A stretch of DNA of 64,000 nucleotides. Origin: Marsupella aquatica. Its lineage: Eukaryota; Marchantiophyta. How positions within the stretch are numbered: the stretch's first letter is position 1; every line of letters starts with the position of its first letter. The position numbers were made by a program, and so were the translations under genes. Shown piece by piece: positions 1-12,200 of the stretch. The stretch spans positions 3,658,001 through 3,722,000 of the forward strand of contig OZ316899.1 of NCBI GenBank assembly GCA_973895155.1, in the 5' to 3' direction. The notes under the pieces are model-generated. The model saw only the letters and a list, made by a program, of their open reading frames with translations. It did no database searches and was not told the DNA's origin.

Positions 1-2
1 GA

Positions 3-2881
3 TCTCATTTCACTGCACGTGATGGTGCGCTTTTTGTCGTCAAAGATGATGTATCTTTGATTAAGGCGCTACGGCAGAATAATTTGTACATCTTGGAAGG
101 AGATGTCATTGCTCCTAGAGTGGAGCATGTGGATTCTGTGGTGGAACGTTCGGATGCAGCGGCAACATCTGTTGTAGAGTCATCTACGGCTGCTTCAATT
201 GAAGCACCCTCAACATCTGGTCGCACACAAGCCATAGATTTGTGGCATGCACGGTTGGGGCACTTGAGTGGAAAAGGATTGGCGGCCTTGGCAAACAGAG
301 ATTTGTTGCAAGGCGCTCAATCTGGTAAACTCTCTTTCTATGAAGATTGCATCTTCGGCAAGCAGAGGAGAGTGAGTTTCAGTTCTAGTTCATACCATTC
401 TCATGAAATTCTTGAGTATGTACATTCGGATGTTTGGGGTCCAGCGCCGGAGCCATCGTTGGGTGGAGCCAGATATTTTGTGACGTTTGTAGATGATTAC
501 TCTCGAATGTGTTGGTTGTACTACATGAAGGAGAAGTCTCAAGTCTTTGAGATTTTCAAGGAGTGGAAAGCCATGGTAGAACTACAAACTGGGAAGGAGT
601 TGAAGTGTGTTCGGTCCGATAACGGTGGCGAGTATAAGTCCAATGAGTTTGATCAATTTGGTCGGGACCTTGGCCTCAAGCGTCATTACACTATACCGGA
701 GACCCCGCAGCAGAATGGAGTTGCAGAACGGTTGAATCGGACATTACTGGAGAAAGCACGCAGCATGCTATGTAAGTCCAAGTTGCCCAACAACTTTTGG
801 GCTGAAGCTGTCAACCAAGCTGCATACGTCTACAATCTGTCACCGCATAGTAGTAAGTTGATGCAGACTCCATTTGAGTTGTGGTATAAGAGACCTGTTG
901 ATTACTCTAGACTCCGAGTTTTTGGTTGTGCTGCCTATGTTCACATTGAGCAGACACACGGGTCTAAGTTGGATCCCAAGTCTAAGAAATGTATTTTTCT
1001 CGGCTTTAGTCCTGGGCAGAAGGGCTATAAATTGTGGGATCCTGTCGATTGCAAGGCAGTTGTGAGCAGAAATGTTGTTTTTGACGAAGAATGGTTGTCA
1101 AGACCCCGGGATATTTAGGAGGAACAGGTGGAGGAACCCACTACGGTGGAGCTTGGTGGCGATGAGGAAGCTGCTGGTCCCTCTGGTAGAGGTGCAATTC
1201 CTCAACCAAGGCGCTCCACCAGGGCCAATTTTGGCCAACCCCCTGATAGATTTGGTTTTGCAAATCCTCGTGTTCACGTTGTTGAGCATGACGATGATCC
1301 CGGTGTTATTTTGCTTACTGAAGATGGAGACCCCTCTAGCTATGAAGAAGCTATGGCCTCTCCAGAGAAGGATAAGTGGATGGAGGCGATGTTGAAGGAG
1401 ATGAATTCTTTGAAGAAGAATTCAACTTGGCGCTTAACTGACATGCCTCGCGGGAAAACACTGGTTCCGTGTAGATGGTTGTACAAGAAGAAGCAGGATG
1501 GCACTTACAAGGCTCGCCTTGTGGCCAAAGGGTACACCCAGAAGGAGGGCTTGGACTACACGGAAATTTTCTCACCAGTTGTCAAACTCACTACTATCCG
1601 TGTTTTACTTGCGATTGTGGCATTCTATGATCTTGAGTTAGATCAGATGGATGTAATTACTGCTTTCCTGCATGGATTGCTTGATGTGGAGATTTATATG
1701 ACTCAGCCTCCAGGTTTTATTGATGAGAAGACCAGACACTTGGTGTGTAAGCTCTTGCGCTCGTTATACGGATTGAAGCATAGTCCCAGACAGTGGAATA
1801 AGCGTTTTGATTCCTTCATGTTATCTCAGGGGTTCACACGAAGTGAACATGATTGTTATATTTACATGAAGGAGGTGGAGAATTACTCACGCTTTTGTTA
1901 CATTGTGCTGGCATTGTACGTGGATGACATGCTGATCCTGGCTGAGAATAAGTCTGATGTTGCCCATCTGAAAGCAATGCTGAGTAAGGAGTTTTCAATG
2001 AAGGACTTGGGTCAGGCCAAGAAGATACTAGGGATGGAGATTCATCGTGACAGGGAGCAAAGGCAATTATGGTTGTCTCAGAGGCAGTATTTGGAGAAGG
2101 TACTTGCCAAGTATGGAATGGAGAATGCAAAACCAGTTGGTACTCCATTGGCCTCCCACTTTAAACTCTCAAAGAATGATTGCCCTTCTAGTGAGAGTGA
2201 TAGACTGGCGATGAAACATGTTCCCTATGATAGTGTTGTGGGTAGTTTGATGTATGCAATGACATGCACTAGACCTGACATTGCCCACGCTGTTAGCGTT
2301 TTGAGTAGATTTATGGCAAATCCTGGTAAGCTTCACTAGGAAGCAGTGAAGTGGGTTTTGCGGTATTTGAAAGGTACCTTAGATTGTGGGATCTTATTTG
2401 ACGGTAAAGCAGACTCTACATTAGAGTTGGAAGGTTTTGTAGATTCAGATTATGCTGGTAACTTGGATAACAGAAAGTCTACTACAGGCTATGTGTTTAT
2501 GCTGGGTGGAGGTTGTATCAGCTGGAAGTCGGCAACTCAATCTTGTGTTGCGTTGTCTACTACTGAGGCTGAGTACATGGCTGCATGTGAGGCAACCAAG
2601 GAGCTGATCTGGCTACGGAGATTGGTGAGTGATCTGGGTCTTTCACCTGAAAGACCGGTGCTTTGCATCTGGCTAAGAACCCTGTGTTCCATGCCAGGAC
2701 AAAGCACATTGATATTCGTTATCACTTCATCCGTGAGGTGATTGAGACGAAGCAGATGTTTCTGGAGAAGGTGGCTTCAAAGGAGAATGCGGCAGACATG
2801 CTTACCAAAGTTTTACCTACCAGTAGCTTTAGTCATTGTGTGGATATTATTAATGTTAGGGCCAAACCAGTGACTATGTAA
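3..2881 (+). pseudogene. Copia pol polyprotein (integrase, reverse transcriptase, RNase H), broken
   Basis: The frame is open through the left edge. It shows the GAG-pre-integrase HARLGHLS motif near 245, then the integrase core with HSDVWGP near 425, the second acidic residue in SDNGGEY near 620, and GVAERLNRTLLE near 718 with the catalytic glutamate. An in-frame TAG at 1116 interrupts the linker. Reverse transcriptase follows from about 1390, with LVAKGYTQKEGLDY, LDQMDVITAFLHG and the catalytic YVDDM at about 1918. RNase H includes DSDYAGNLDNRKSTTGYVF and STTEAEYMA. A second TAG at 2337 replaces an expected Trp in the usual HWEAVKW context. Near 2665 a short deletion or frameshift removes the conserved DSQSA region, and the tail resumes in another frame (HLAKNPVFHARTKHIDIRYHFIRE, given here as a position guide) up to 2881. 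The two stops and the frameshift make it non-autonomous, though the residues kept suggest fairly recent activity. Confidence 0.92.
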
Positions 2882-2948
2882 ATATGTTACTTAGTTACAT
2901 ATTGTATATCACCTGACTCATTGTGTGAACTTGAGTCAAGGTGGAGAT

Positions 2949-3243
2949 TGTTAGGAATTGACTCTAGTTCCCGACATAGTTAGCTTGGCCTTACTAGGGT
3001 TAGTTTTAACCCTAGATTACATTAGGATAAGATCCGCTTAGTTTAGGCCCACTCATCTTGGCCCCCTTGGGGGGTATAGGCTGGAGGGAGAGCACTCTCT
3101 CCCTCATTCTTCACATGTACTCTCATTTGCTATGGAGCCTTCAGGAGTTTCTCCACTCGGGGTGTCTCGTCGGTGTAGCGTCTGATTGAGTGTCTCTCAT
3201 GTTTCCGCATTGCTGTCTAGTCCAGAGCCGACGGTTTCTTACA
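2949..3243 (+). repeat. 3' LTR of the first copia element
   Basis: Begins TGTTAGGAATTG directly after the polypurine tract and ends in TTCTTACA, giving the TG...CA ends of an LTR. Length is about 295 bp, small but normal for copia. The exact right end is inferred from the CA dinucleotide and from where the sequence switches to another copia family. A TSD candidate (AACAA, 3244-3248) cannot be confirmed because the left flank is outside the window. Confidence 0.75.
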
Positions 3244-4689
3244 AACAACTAGTCTAGCAAACCAACTCCCAATTCTGGAACGACCCTAGAACTGCCCAAA
3301 CAGATACTGAGGTCCAACGAATACTACACCTCACCAGAGTCATGGAGGAACTACCCGATGCATTTGTGGATGTTGCCAAAGTGACTAGATCCCATGTATT
3401 TGCCACAAACACCCCATCACAAATCAATATCAACAATCAACCAGCCATAAATATCGAACCACGGAAGAAGAGAGGACGACCACCCGGAGCTGTGGATAAA
3501 CACCCACGCCAGAGGAGGGCCCAGCAGACCACCCCAACCAAACCTACAAACAATCCAAACAATATGACAATCCCAACAAAGAACAAAGAAATAGCCATCA
3601 ACTACAACTATATAGGCAAAATCCACTACAGAACCATAATACCACCCAATAATACTTTTGCATTCCAAATATCACAAGAGATCATGGAGGACTTACCTGA
3701 TCCCACAACCATAATAGACGCAAGAAAGCAACTTGATTGGCAAGAATGGCAGAAGGCAATCAATTCAGAATTGGACTCCTTGATCTCACGACAAGTATTC
3801 GGACCAATAAAGCCAGCACCCCTTGATACCCATCTTACCGGATACAAATGGACAGTTGTCAAAAAGAGGAATGCACAAGGCAAGACCATCAGATACAAGG
3901 CCCGCTTAGTGGCCAAAGAATTCACTCAGATCCCTGGCAAAGACTACAACCTCACCTATTCAGCCGTCATGGACGTGATTACATATAGATACTTAATAGC
4001 GTTCGCGATCCACCATAAACTAACAATGCATCAACTGGACATTGTCACTGCTTACCTATATGGACATCTTGACACCATTATCTACATGGGAGCCCCCCTG
4101 AATTACTGACCAGAGTTCATTACCATATTCAGGGGGAGTGCAAACAACAAAATGCTACCACCCAGGACGCAGGCCCTTTTGGCCATACAAACAAGGCAGT
4201 GCTACACACTGCAGCCAAAGCAATTGCATGGGAAGCACCTGTTAGACAAGGACCAGATCAGAAAGCACTTACTGCTTGGACCCGATTCGCTGTCCAAGTC
4301 CTCAGATCCATGTATGGACTCAAACAAAGTGGGCGTACTTGGTACAGGCATTTCAAGACAGAGATGCTGGCTTTGGGTTTTAAAACTTAAGACCTGACCC
4401 CATGCTTATTTATTAAACAAGACAGGCAAAAGATCATTATAGTAGCAATATATGTGGACGACCTGAACTTATTCGGCACACTAATGATCTTGCAGGAAAC
4501 AATCAAGCAACTAAACAAGGCATTTGAGATTAGGGATTTAGGCAGAACTACCTTCTGCCTTGGATTGCAATTCAAATACCTACCACATGGAACACTACTC
4601 CATCAATCTACTTATACACGCAGGATGCTAAGGAAATTCAACATGCATACTGAAAAAGCAGTCAAATCACCAATGGATACAAGTTCTCT
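3244..4689 (+). mobile_element. Second copia element relic: linker and reverse transcriptase, truncated at both ends
   Basis: After the first copia LTR the sequence reads NSQFWNDPRTAQTDTEVQ, the linker between integrase and reverse transcriptase. The minus-strand copia at 45276-48152 ends at the same FWND motif, so the two are relatives. Reverse transcriptase pieces follow: WQEWQKAINSELDSL near 3740, YKARLVAKEFTQIPGKDY near 3890, MHQLDIVTAYLYG near 4025, SMYGLKQSGRTWYRHF near 4307 and the catalytic YVDDL at about 4450. The frame is broken after 4109 and at 4388. Coding similarity stops near 4689 (SPMDTSS), where antisense sequence of the ORF-bearing LTR begins. The left end is cut by the first copia element. 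Confidence 0.85.
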
Positions 4690-7374
4690 GGATAAACTCC
4701 TTGCGTATCTGTTGAACCCGGTTTAGGTGATCATTGGCCGCCGTGCACATGGCGTCATCATACTTTTCACGCATGGTCTCCAACCGGTCGAGTAACTTAT
4801 CATACTTCCTTTGGGCTTCTACCAAGGCCTTTTCGCTCTGGGTGGCCTGCTCCTTAGCCGTCTTTCTGAGCCTCTCAACTTAGCGATTTAAACCCTGTAC
4901 CTCTACTTTTGAATCGGCTAACTCCAGCTCTATCTTCATCAACTTTTCCTTGATCTGCTGGTTATCCAATTGGTAGTTTTCCAATTGGTTGTTTGCCATG
5001 TCCAATTCCTGCTGCCTAGCCAAGAGATCCTGCTGAGTTGGTTGAGCAGACTTCGTCTTAGCAACTTCAGCCTCCATGGAGCGAAGCCGAGAGATTACTT
5101 CCTCCTTCTTCAATCGCTCCAATGTCATTGCCTCCTCCAGTCTCGTTTGATCAGCCATTTCTTTTCTAAGAAATGGCCCGGATTCCAACTCGTTGCCGAA
5201 GATTTCTAAGGCTAAGAGTCCACACATGTCTCCATACTCCTTAGCCCGATTTCTTGCATAGTTTGACCTCCCAGGTGATACTGGCATCTGCCATCGAGGT
5301 CATCTCTCCCAAGCTTCAGCCCATAATTGGTCAAAATTAGTGAGAGGTTCGGCTTGCCTCTCACTAAGCCGTCTTATTCCTTCTGGCCACTCACCTCCTG
5401 GTAGCTGGCATTCGTGTTCTGCATTCCGGGCCCCCCACTCCTTAATCTTCTCATGTAGCCCGGCTTCAGCTTCCTTCATCTTGTCGAATTCCAATGGCGT
5501 CACATCTGGTGGAGGAGATTTTGGCATTTTCTGGTCCTCCGGTTTGCCATAGAAGACCGCGGGAAGTCTTCTACAAAACCTTCCCATCGTTCCAACTCCT
5601 GGGACCGGCCTCTCCCCATGATCGTCATAGTCGTCATCGTAATCATCCACATTGACCTGACTACCTAACATGTCGGCCTCTCCTCCAAAGCCCCCAATCT
5701 CCTCCTCTGAAAATTGTTGGGCTGCAGCTGGTTGACCTTCCACCACGGATCCGTTCACTTGGGCTCTGTTAGAAGCTTTTACAACCGGCCTCTCCTGGCC
5801 TCGGCTTACCTCCTCGTCTGTCTCCGAATCCATTCGCTCATCATATTTCTTTCTCTCTTCGGCAGTCATCTTCCTCTCGACCAACTGGATGCCTGCATGT
5901 GGATTATTGCGAGTAGGCCGGCGTAACAGATTTCTCACTATATCATATGTTACTACCTCTGGCTCCTTGATAGGGGAATGCTCCCGTTCTCGTGTTGCCT
6001 GTGTCGCCGACCTCCTCCTGTGGCGTCGTATGTTTAGAGGCTCCTCGTCCTCCTCCACTTCCTCAAGTGGTGCAGTGATCTGCATCCGCTCCTGTATAGG
6101 CAACACTGGTGCAAAAGACTGGCTTCTTGCATAACGGCAAAGCAATTGCAGATGGTACCCTAGTCTGGATACCGCTCCCTCCCCAATGCTCTGCTTCTCT
6201 TCGTTTAATGCCTTCTTTAACTGCATTAAGAGATAGCCATTGTAGTCTCGGCTTGCATCGATATTCTCTACCAAAAATACCAGGCTTTGCCGATTTCTGC
6301 TCTCGGCAAGGTACAATGCAATGTGACTCTCAGGAAATCAATCAGCTGCCCTATATGTGGGTTGGTACATTGATTCCTAAAAAACCCATTCTTAGTGGAA
6401 GGCCCTAGAAATGACCTGAACTGGTCGTCTGACAACGTCTTCCTCTGCTCCACCTTTGTTTTCCTTCCTGTTGGTAAAGCGAACACGGCTTCGAGAAGCG
6501 CAGGAGTTAATTCGAACACCTTTCCATACAGCAGCGTTGTGTTGGAAGAAGCCTCCTAGCATCCCACGAAGTCCAACAGATCCTCATCCGGTATGTCTAC
6601 CATTCTCCAGGGCAACCTGACAAAGCCCTCCAAGCTAGTGTCATTCATATATCCTGCATATTTGTTATCCTGAACGGCACTGAAGACCTCATCCTCATCT
6701 CTTGCGAACTGTAATTGTAAATTGGCAGGTAACCTGTTCGCCCACCCTGTCATGTTTTTATCTTCTACAGCCCGGTCTCTAATTGGCCCGGATTCCATCT
6801 TGATTGGTCTCTCCAACCTAGTTCGCTTTGCTGGAGTTGCAGATGCCGAACCTCCCTTGCGCTTCATCTCTTCAGTGCCTGAATACTCCCCAAGAATAGC
6901 TGCCTTCGTCCACTTTGCAGTGTGACCCTTCAATTCCCAAAGTGGTTGCCCGACGTTCTTGATTGCCTCCCTGATCCCCACGACCTTATTCTCCCGAATT
7001 AGCAATTCGTCAAGCTCCGCACTGGTGGGTGTCCACGAGAACTTTTCTAATACCTCCTCCGTATCTACGAATGCCGATTTGTGAATTCCCCACAATCGCG
7101 CAAGCTCTGCTCGTTCTCTGGCTGCGCGCTCCGGCTCAACGTCTTCATACGTACCTAGCTGCCTTGATTCTTCAAGCAAACAACCCCAAAACTTCCCTGC
7201 CTGATTCACCGTGTTCATTCCACCGAATGCCAAGAACCTGCGCAATTTCTCAAACCACCTCCCCCGTTCGATCGGCAGCTGATTCGCTAGGTTGATCGAA
7301 CAAGCAATTGCACTAGTGTACAGAGTGTCGGTCCCCTCCTTACGAAGCCGCCTCCTGATGGCTTGCGTGATCAA
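4690..7374 (-). pseudogene. LTR-internal ORF, diverged copy (globular domain plus coiled coil)
   Basis: Four minus-strand pieces follow in order: 7374-6556, 6519-6268, 6316-5300 and 5287-4880, the last continuing as open coiled coil to about 4690. They align one after another with the gene in the 52083-56786 LTR. Shared motifs include FWGCLLE, GTYED, WTPT(S/A)(A/D)ELD, KRTRL, GPSTKNGFF, CTNPHIG, LPRAEIGKA, SRDYNGYLL, SVSRLGYH and LPGGEWPE(G/D)IRRL. The central segment (FELTPALLEAVFALPTGRKTKVEQRKTL) resembles the putative plant transposon-protein fold seen in other plant elements (Pfam Transposase_32 or plant-mobile-domain type); that is a resemblance by eye, not a proven hit. An acidic stretch (near 5630) precedes the coiled coil. 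Junctions between pieces are single frameshifts or stops, implying one ancestral protein. Function unknown. Confidence 0.7.
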
Positions 7375-7562
7375 GCCCTGATTAGGTCATAACCCTAATC
7401 CCACTTAATCGCGACCGTTGGATCAGATCCCATCATAATTTCCCCCGAACATATTGAAATCGGCTTCGATCTTTATAACTCCCTAATTATATCTACCTAA
7501 TCTTTATTTAGCCATTATTTTAGGCTTAACTAAGTACTTCGTGATCCTGGCACGGCATCACA
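4690..7562 (-). mobile_element. Truncated ORF-bearing LTR of a gypsy family, copy 1
   Basis: Read on the minus strand, it begins TGTGATGCC at 7562, the same LTR start as the copies at 52083 (plus) and 63527 (minus). It encodes diverged versions of the same proteins in the same order. Its far end is cut off inside the coiled-coil coding region, near 4690, where copia sequence starts. No polypurine tract lies upstream of 7562, so it is a 5' LTR or a solo LTR remnant rather than a 3' LTR. It is clearly more divergent than the other two copies. Confidence 0.75.
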
Positions 7563-9248
7563 ATTAGAATAAAGAGTAATTGACAAGGAATGTGATACAA
7601 GGGAGGCCCAAAGTAGTGAAATATGGAATTAACTACCTTTGATTGGTCGTTTAAATTTGAAAGCATTCCATTTGGGCTACATAACGCACCAAATGAATGT
7701 AAACACATGATTGAAAGTTGGATAAGAGTTATTGAAGAAGAAGAATCAATAATTGATGAATCTACCACAATGGGTCTTGAGATTCACTTTGAAGAAACAT
7801 TAGTTGAAGATTAAATGAAACTTAACCTTCAATTTAGGTGACAGGCAAGGTCTGCGGCTAGGGAAAGTTGGATCAATGTCTCGAGTAATTGCACAAGTTG
7901 TCACTATCTAATTGTCAAAAATGCTAGATAGCAAGCCAAAAGTGCACAAGAAATTAAGTAAATTGAAGCCATATAATGTTTAATTGATACAAGAAAGAAC
8001 ATAAATGAAGTTAGAAATTATGTTGGATAATTAATTCAAGGATTTGACAACTAGTCAACTCCAACGATTAATAGAGACCTGTCACCCCCGGACCTACTTT
8101 GGTCCCCAAATTTTGGCCCCTCACCTGGACCCCAACCTGCATGTTATCATTTGACAATGCCCATAACTTTCTAGTTAGGCTTCCGTAAACGGAGTGTCTT
8201 AGCATGTTGTGATCGGGCTGACCCAGTGCTCATGCCTAGGCCCTTAGATCCCATTGTCGCCTGAGACCCCGATCAGGCCATAACTCGTGCCCCAAGCGTC
8301 TGTTGCCCATGGAGTAAACTCCATTGGCCTTGGGCCCAAGAGGAGCTCTCACACGAGCTGTTAGAACTCAAAGTCCGTCTGGGGGTGCGGATGGTAGACC
8401 TTGAGTCCGGCCTTTTCCCCGTGACTCGACTAGCCTTCAACTAGTCTAAGTCCTTAGTGTGTGTTGTCAGCTTAGCGCCTTGTGCCTTTGTCAGTTCCAC
8501 GCCCCATTGCCCACAAGTCTCCCTATGCTAAGTCCCCGGATGATTGTTCCGGGCCTGGATCATAGAGGAGCTCGACGTCGGAGTCAGCGATGCCGAAACT
8601 AGAGTAAGTGTTAAAATAATCGAGAGTTCAACGACTTACTAAGAACAGCCCAAAAAAAAATCTTTTCAGCAATTTTTTTTCCTGTTTCCCCAAATCGGAC
8701 TCATACCCCCCCACACATACTTGTTAGAGTTGTTTGGCACCGGCAAGAGGGCCCTTAGTTTTGATCCTCTAGTTTTGATCGGAGAGCACCTTACAAGTTT
8801 TGCAATCCCACTCCGACAGAACCGATTTGAATCAAAGGTCAGCAAAGCGGAAGTTGGCAAACAAGGCGTAACAAAATGCTACCCCGTGACCTGACTTAAA
8901 GTCTTGAGCAAGTTCTGTAGCTGATGACCCGGAAACTACGTCATCCCATGGACCATGTTGCTCACCAGTTTGTCGAAGATCGCTGCCATGTCATGTCTTT
9001 CTACGTTGCAAGTAGACAGATTACACGTTCGACCATGAAGCGAATATAAGGATATTCATTGCTCTTGACTTTGCAACATTCGTTACAATCTAACAACAAT
9101 CTACACATATGCAGCTTAGTTCGCTGGGGACATTTAGCCCAGTCTCCTAACGCATGCTACTTAGACCCTAGGCCCTTGCTTCGTTTCACTTTGGTTACAC
9201 ATTGAGTAGGTTTCATCTTTGCCGATGTCCTTGGTGTGAAAGAACGCT
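7563..9248. other. Intergenic region upstream of CLASP, with possible retroelement debris
   Basis: A short plus-strand frame at 7623-7814 contains FKFESIPFGLHNAP, which resembles the gypsy reverse transcriptase motif (MPFGLxNAP), but no other RT motif is in register. From about 8084 the sequence TGTCACCCCC starts a GC-richer block to about 8640 that looks LTR-like; I found no matching CA end or target duplication. The last 250 bases before 9249 should hold the CLASP promoter and 5' leader. A weak TATA-like AATATAAGG lies at about 9049. No other gene is visible. Confidence 0.4.
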
Positions 9249-12200
9249 ATGGAGGACGCTATAGAGCAAATCCAGACTAAGGACACGAAAGAGAGGATGG
9301 CTGGAGTAGAGCGACTTCTGAGTATCCTTGAACACAGTCGGAAGGGTCTTTCAGCGCATGAAGTGGAAATCCTGGTCGACGCATCGCTGGTGTTGCTTGA
9401 AGACAACAATTTCAGAGTGTCACAAGGAACATTACAGGCCCTTGCGTCCGCAGCAGCTTTAGCGGGGGAGCATTTAAAGTGTCATTTTAACTCTTTGTTA
9501 CCTGCCATCATCGAGCGCCTCGGTGATGGCAAGCAACCTGTTCGTGATGCTGGTCGACAGCTCCTTCTAGCACTCATGGAGGTATTTGTACTGTGACGAA
9601 ATAACGAATGAAACGATGGACTAAGAATTTTGTCTCGTGTCATTCATCGTCTGAAACAGTATTTTCCGATATCGTTCGAGACGTTGAAGTTCTCAGTAGT
9701 AAGTTCATTGCAGCCGTTTCTGCTCCTAGCCAGTCTGCATTGATCAAGATTTGCGAAACTTGATAGGCGTGTTCCGGTCCGATCTCGGTCGTCACTCGTC
9801 ATCTCCCATATCACTCCTTGGAGATTCAATGATTACGTCGAGTTCTCTTGAAATTCGAGGCTCATGTGCTTTGCGTTATTCTGTAACTTCCTGATACTTT
9901 CTCTCCGAGTGGAGTAAATGTGAAGAAGTTGGGGCATTGTATGGGTGTACACGGAAAGCAGCAGACAGACTTCAGGTTGAAGATCCGTCGCACTGCCTCT
10001 ATGAAACGGCTTGGCAGAGTATGCCTGCTCCGAAATTCAGGCTTATTTTTCTCCTCAGACAGTCTCGGAGATGATCATAGTTTTACTCCAGCTTAACCTA
10101 GACGTTATGGAAATTTTAGCCTATATGACCTACTTTATTTCTAGCGTCTAATCGATCCCCATTAGCGTGCTGTAAGCTCGTGCTCTCGAAAATACACGTC
10201 TCGATAAGTCTCGCTGGCTACTGGCATGGGATGGTTCTGTCTTTTCATCTCTTTCGATCGGGCTTCACTAAACAGTCTCATTGTCTGATATTCGATTGTA
10301 GATATCATCTCCCACCGTTATTGTCGAGAGAGCCAGGAGCTTTGCTTGGGGGCATCGAAAATGGAGAGTCAGAGAAGAGTTTGCACGCACTGTAGCGTCA
10401 GCTGTCAATTTGTTTGCCGCAACTGAGCTCCCCTTCCTGAGGATGCTTTTACCTTCGGTACGTTCCAATTAATTTGCCCAGTTGTTCAAAATGGAAAAAG
10501 TATTCATACATTGTTAATTTACTCTTCAATCTTCATATCTTTAAAAAGTTTAACCCCATTCAGACATGAGAACCTACTTTAGTGGAGGTTTAGGTTTTTT
10601 TTAAAATTGTTTACAACCACTGTGAACAGTTGCAATAAGATTGGTTTCGTGCTTTTCTTAATCTCTGTCGCGAAGATTTTTTGGTATGACTGTAGTTTCC
10701 ATGCTGGCGTAGTTCTAGACCAGACTTTAGCCATCTATTCAGAGAAGCACAGCAATCAGTATGCACGTTCTATCTCATTTTATATAAAATCACGAGGTCA
10801 GTATGTTGGGACCTCTAGTTGAGGGCCAGGAGTCTGTTCGACTTCCGCGCACTTGTGTCTTGTTTTGCTGATCACAACTAACTTGTTTTGCATTTCTTGA
10901 TTTTGCGTGGCTTGTGTATATGTCGGTCTTAGAACTTGATGGGTCCCATTCGAAAAGACGATTCAGCCATTGATTCGTTCTGTAGTTGATTCGGTCTGTA
11001 GTCTACGGCGATTGCCTACTCTTTTTGATCAAATGGGTTGTATTATAAGTGCACTGTCCAGTGTTATAAGTGCACAGACACATATACTGCATGTGAATAA
11101 GGAGTTTAATGTTGTCGTGGCAGGTTTTACGGCTTTTGGAAGACTCTAATAGTTGTGTAAGAGAGGCAGCAATGCTCTGCTTGGAGGTGACTTCCTCGTC
11201 CGATTTTGTTTCATAGGTCGTCAGTGCTCTTGCGCGTGAGTTGGTCGTGCCTAGTGATTCCGTTGTTTTTTTCTCCTTCATCTGGGTACCCTAGATCTAT
11301 CTTTCCTTTCCGAGCAGATTTCAGGTCAATAAATATACAAGTTTCAAGTTTTGCTGCTAGGAGGGTTTTTTACTCAACAGCTCATATCATTGTTTGTATT
11401 TCTTCTATTGAATCTAGGAAATGTATCGACAAGGGGGTTCTCAGTTCAGAGATGACCTTCAATGCCATCAGTTACGACCAGCACAGGTTGTATTTCGCGT
11501 CCGTCCCATTCTTTGGGCCAAATTGTGGGAGGGATTCTCAAGAACTAATTCTCATCTAAACGAATTATTCTCCTTGACTTTGCCCTATATTTACTGCAGC
11601 TTTGCCCAAAATATTCCGCTATGTTTTGCACAGCTGGTTGGACTCTGATCGACACGTGAGATGGTGCCTTTCCTAGACATTGTATGCTTTCTCGAGTTTT
11701 GCATAAGCAGTTTTTAGTAATTTAAGTAACCTCAATTGCATTATATGGGCTACGTTATGTCAGTACCTTTCAGCTTCAATTTTCTAAATTGTAGGTGCTT
11801 CTCTCAACAGTTCAAAGATATCACTTGTCGCTTCAACAATATCGAGCCCGTGCGGTGTTCTTTTGAGAATATGGCAAACCAAATCGTACCAGATAAAGAA
11901 GTCAGGGACTTAGGACAATGTGCGACATCTGAGCGTAAGTTGAGTTTGGTAGCAGCAACTGCTCGCCGAAGCAGTTTTAGGGTTAAGTCTGCTCAGACCG
12001 AGACCACAATTGGAGGTACGTAGTAAAGAATCTCAGGTTTCCTCCCAAACTCTGTTACTCAAATACAGTTTTGACTTGTCTCTTGTTTGTAAGGTTGTCC
12101 TATTTTAAAAGTCAAGGTGAAAGAAGTCTTTTGCTAATGTTGAGCTGTTGGTCTAAGAGTTGATGTATCTTCACTTCTCCCTGATGGTGATAATTAATAA

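Larger units (their letters stand above)
1..3243 (+). mobile_element. Ty1/copia retrotransposon, 3' portion with 3' LTR
   Basis: The window opens inside the element. Domains run in copia order: GAG-pre-integrase, integrase, reverse transcriptase, RNase H, polypurine tract, 3' LTR. The tract AAGGTGGAGAT ends directly before the LTR start TGTTAGG at 2949. The following sequence (3244 on) belongs to a different copia family, so this element appears nested in another. The 5' half and 5' LTR are outside the window, so the target duplication and the age from LTR divergence cannot be checked here. Confidence 0.93.

Noticed and set aside
8084-8640. Solo LTR starting TGTCACCCCC
   Set aside because: The start looks LTR-like, but I found no CA end with a matching 5-bp target duplication.
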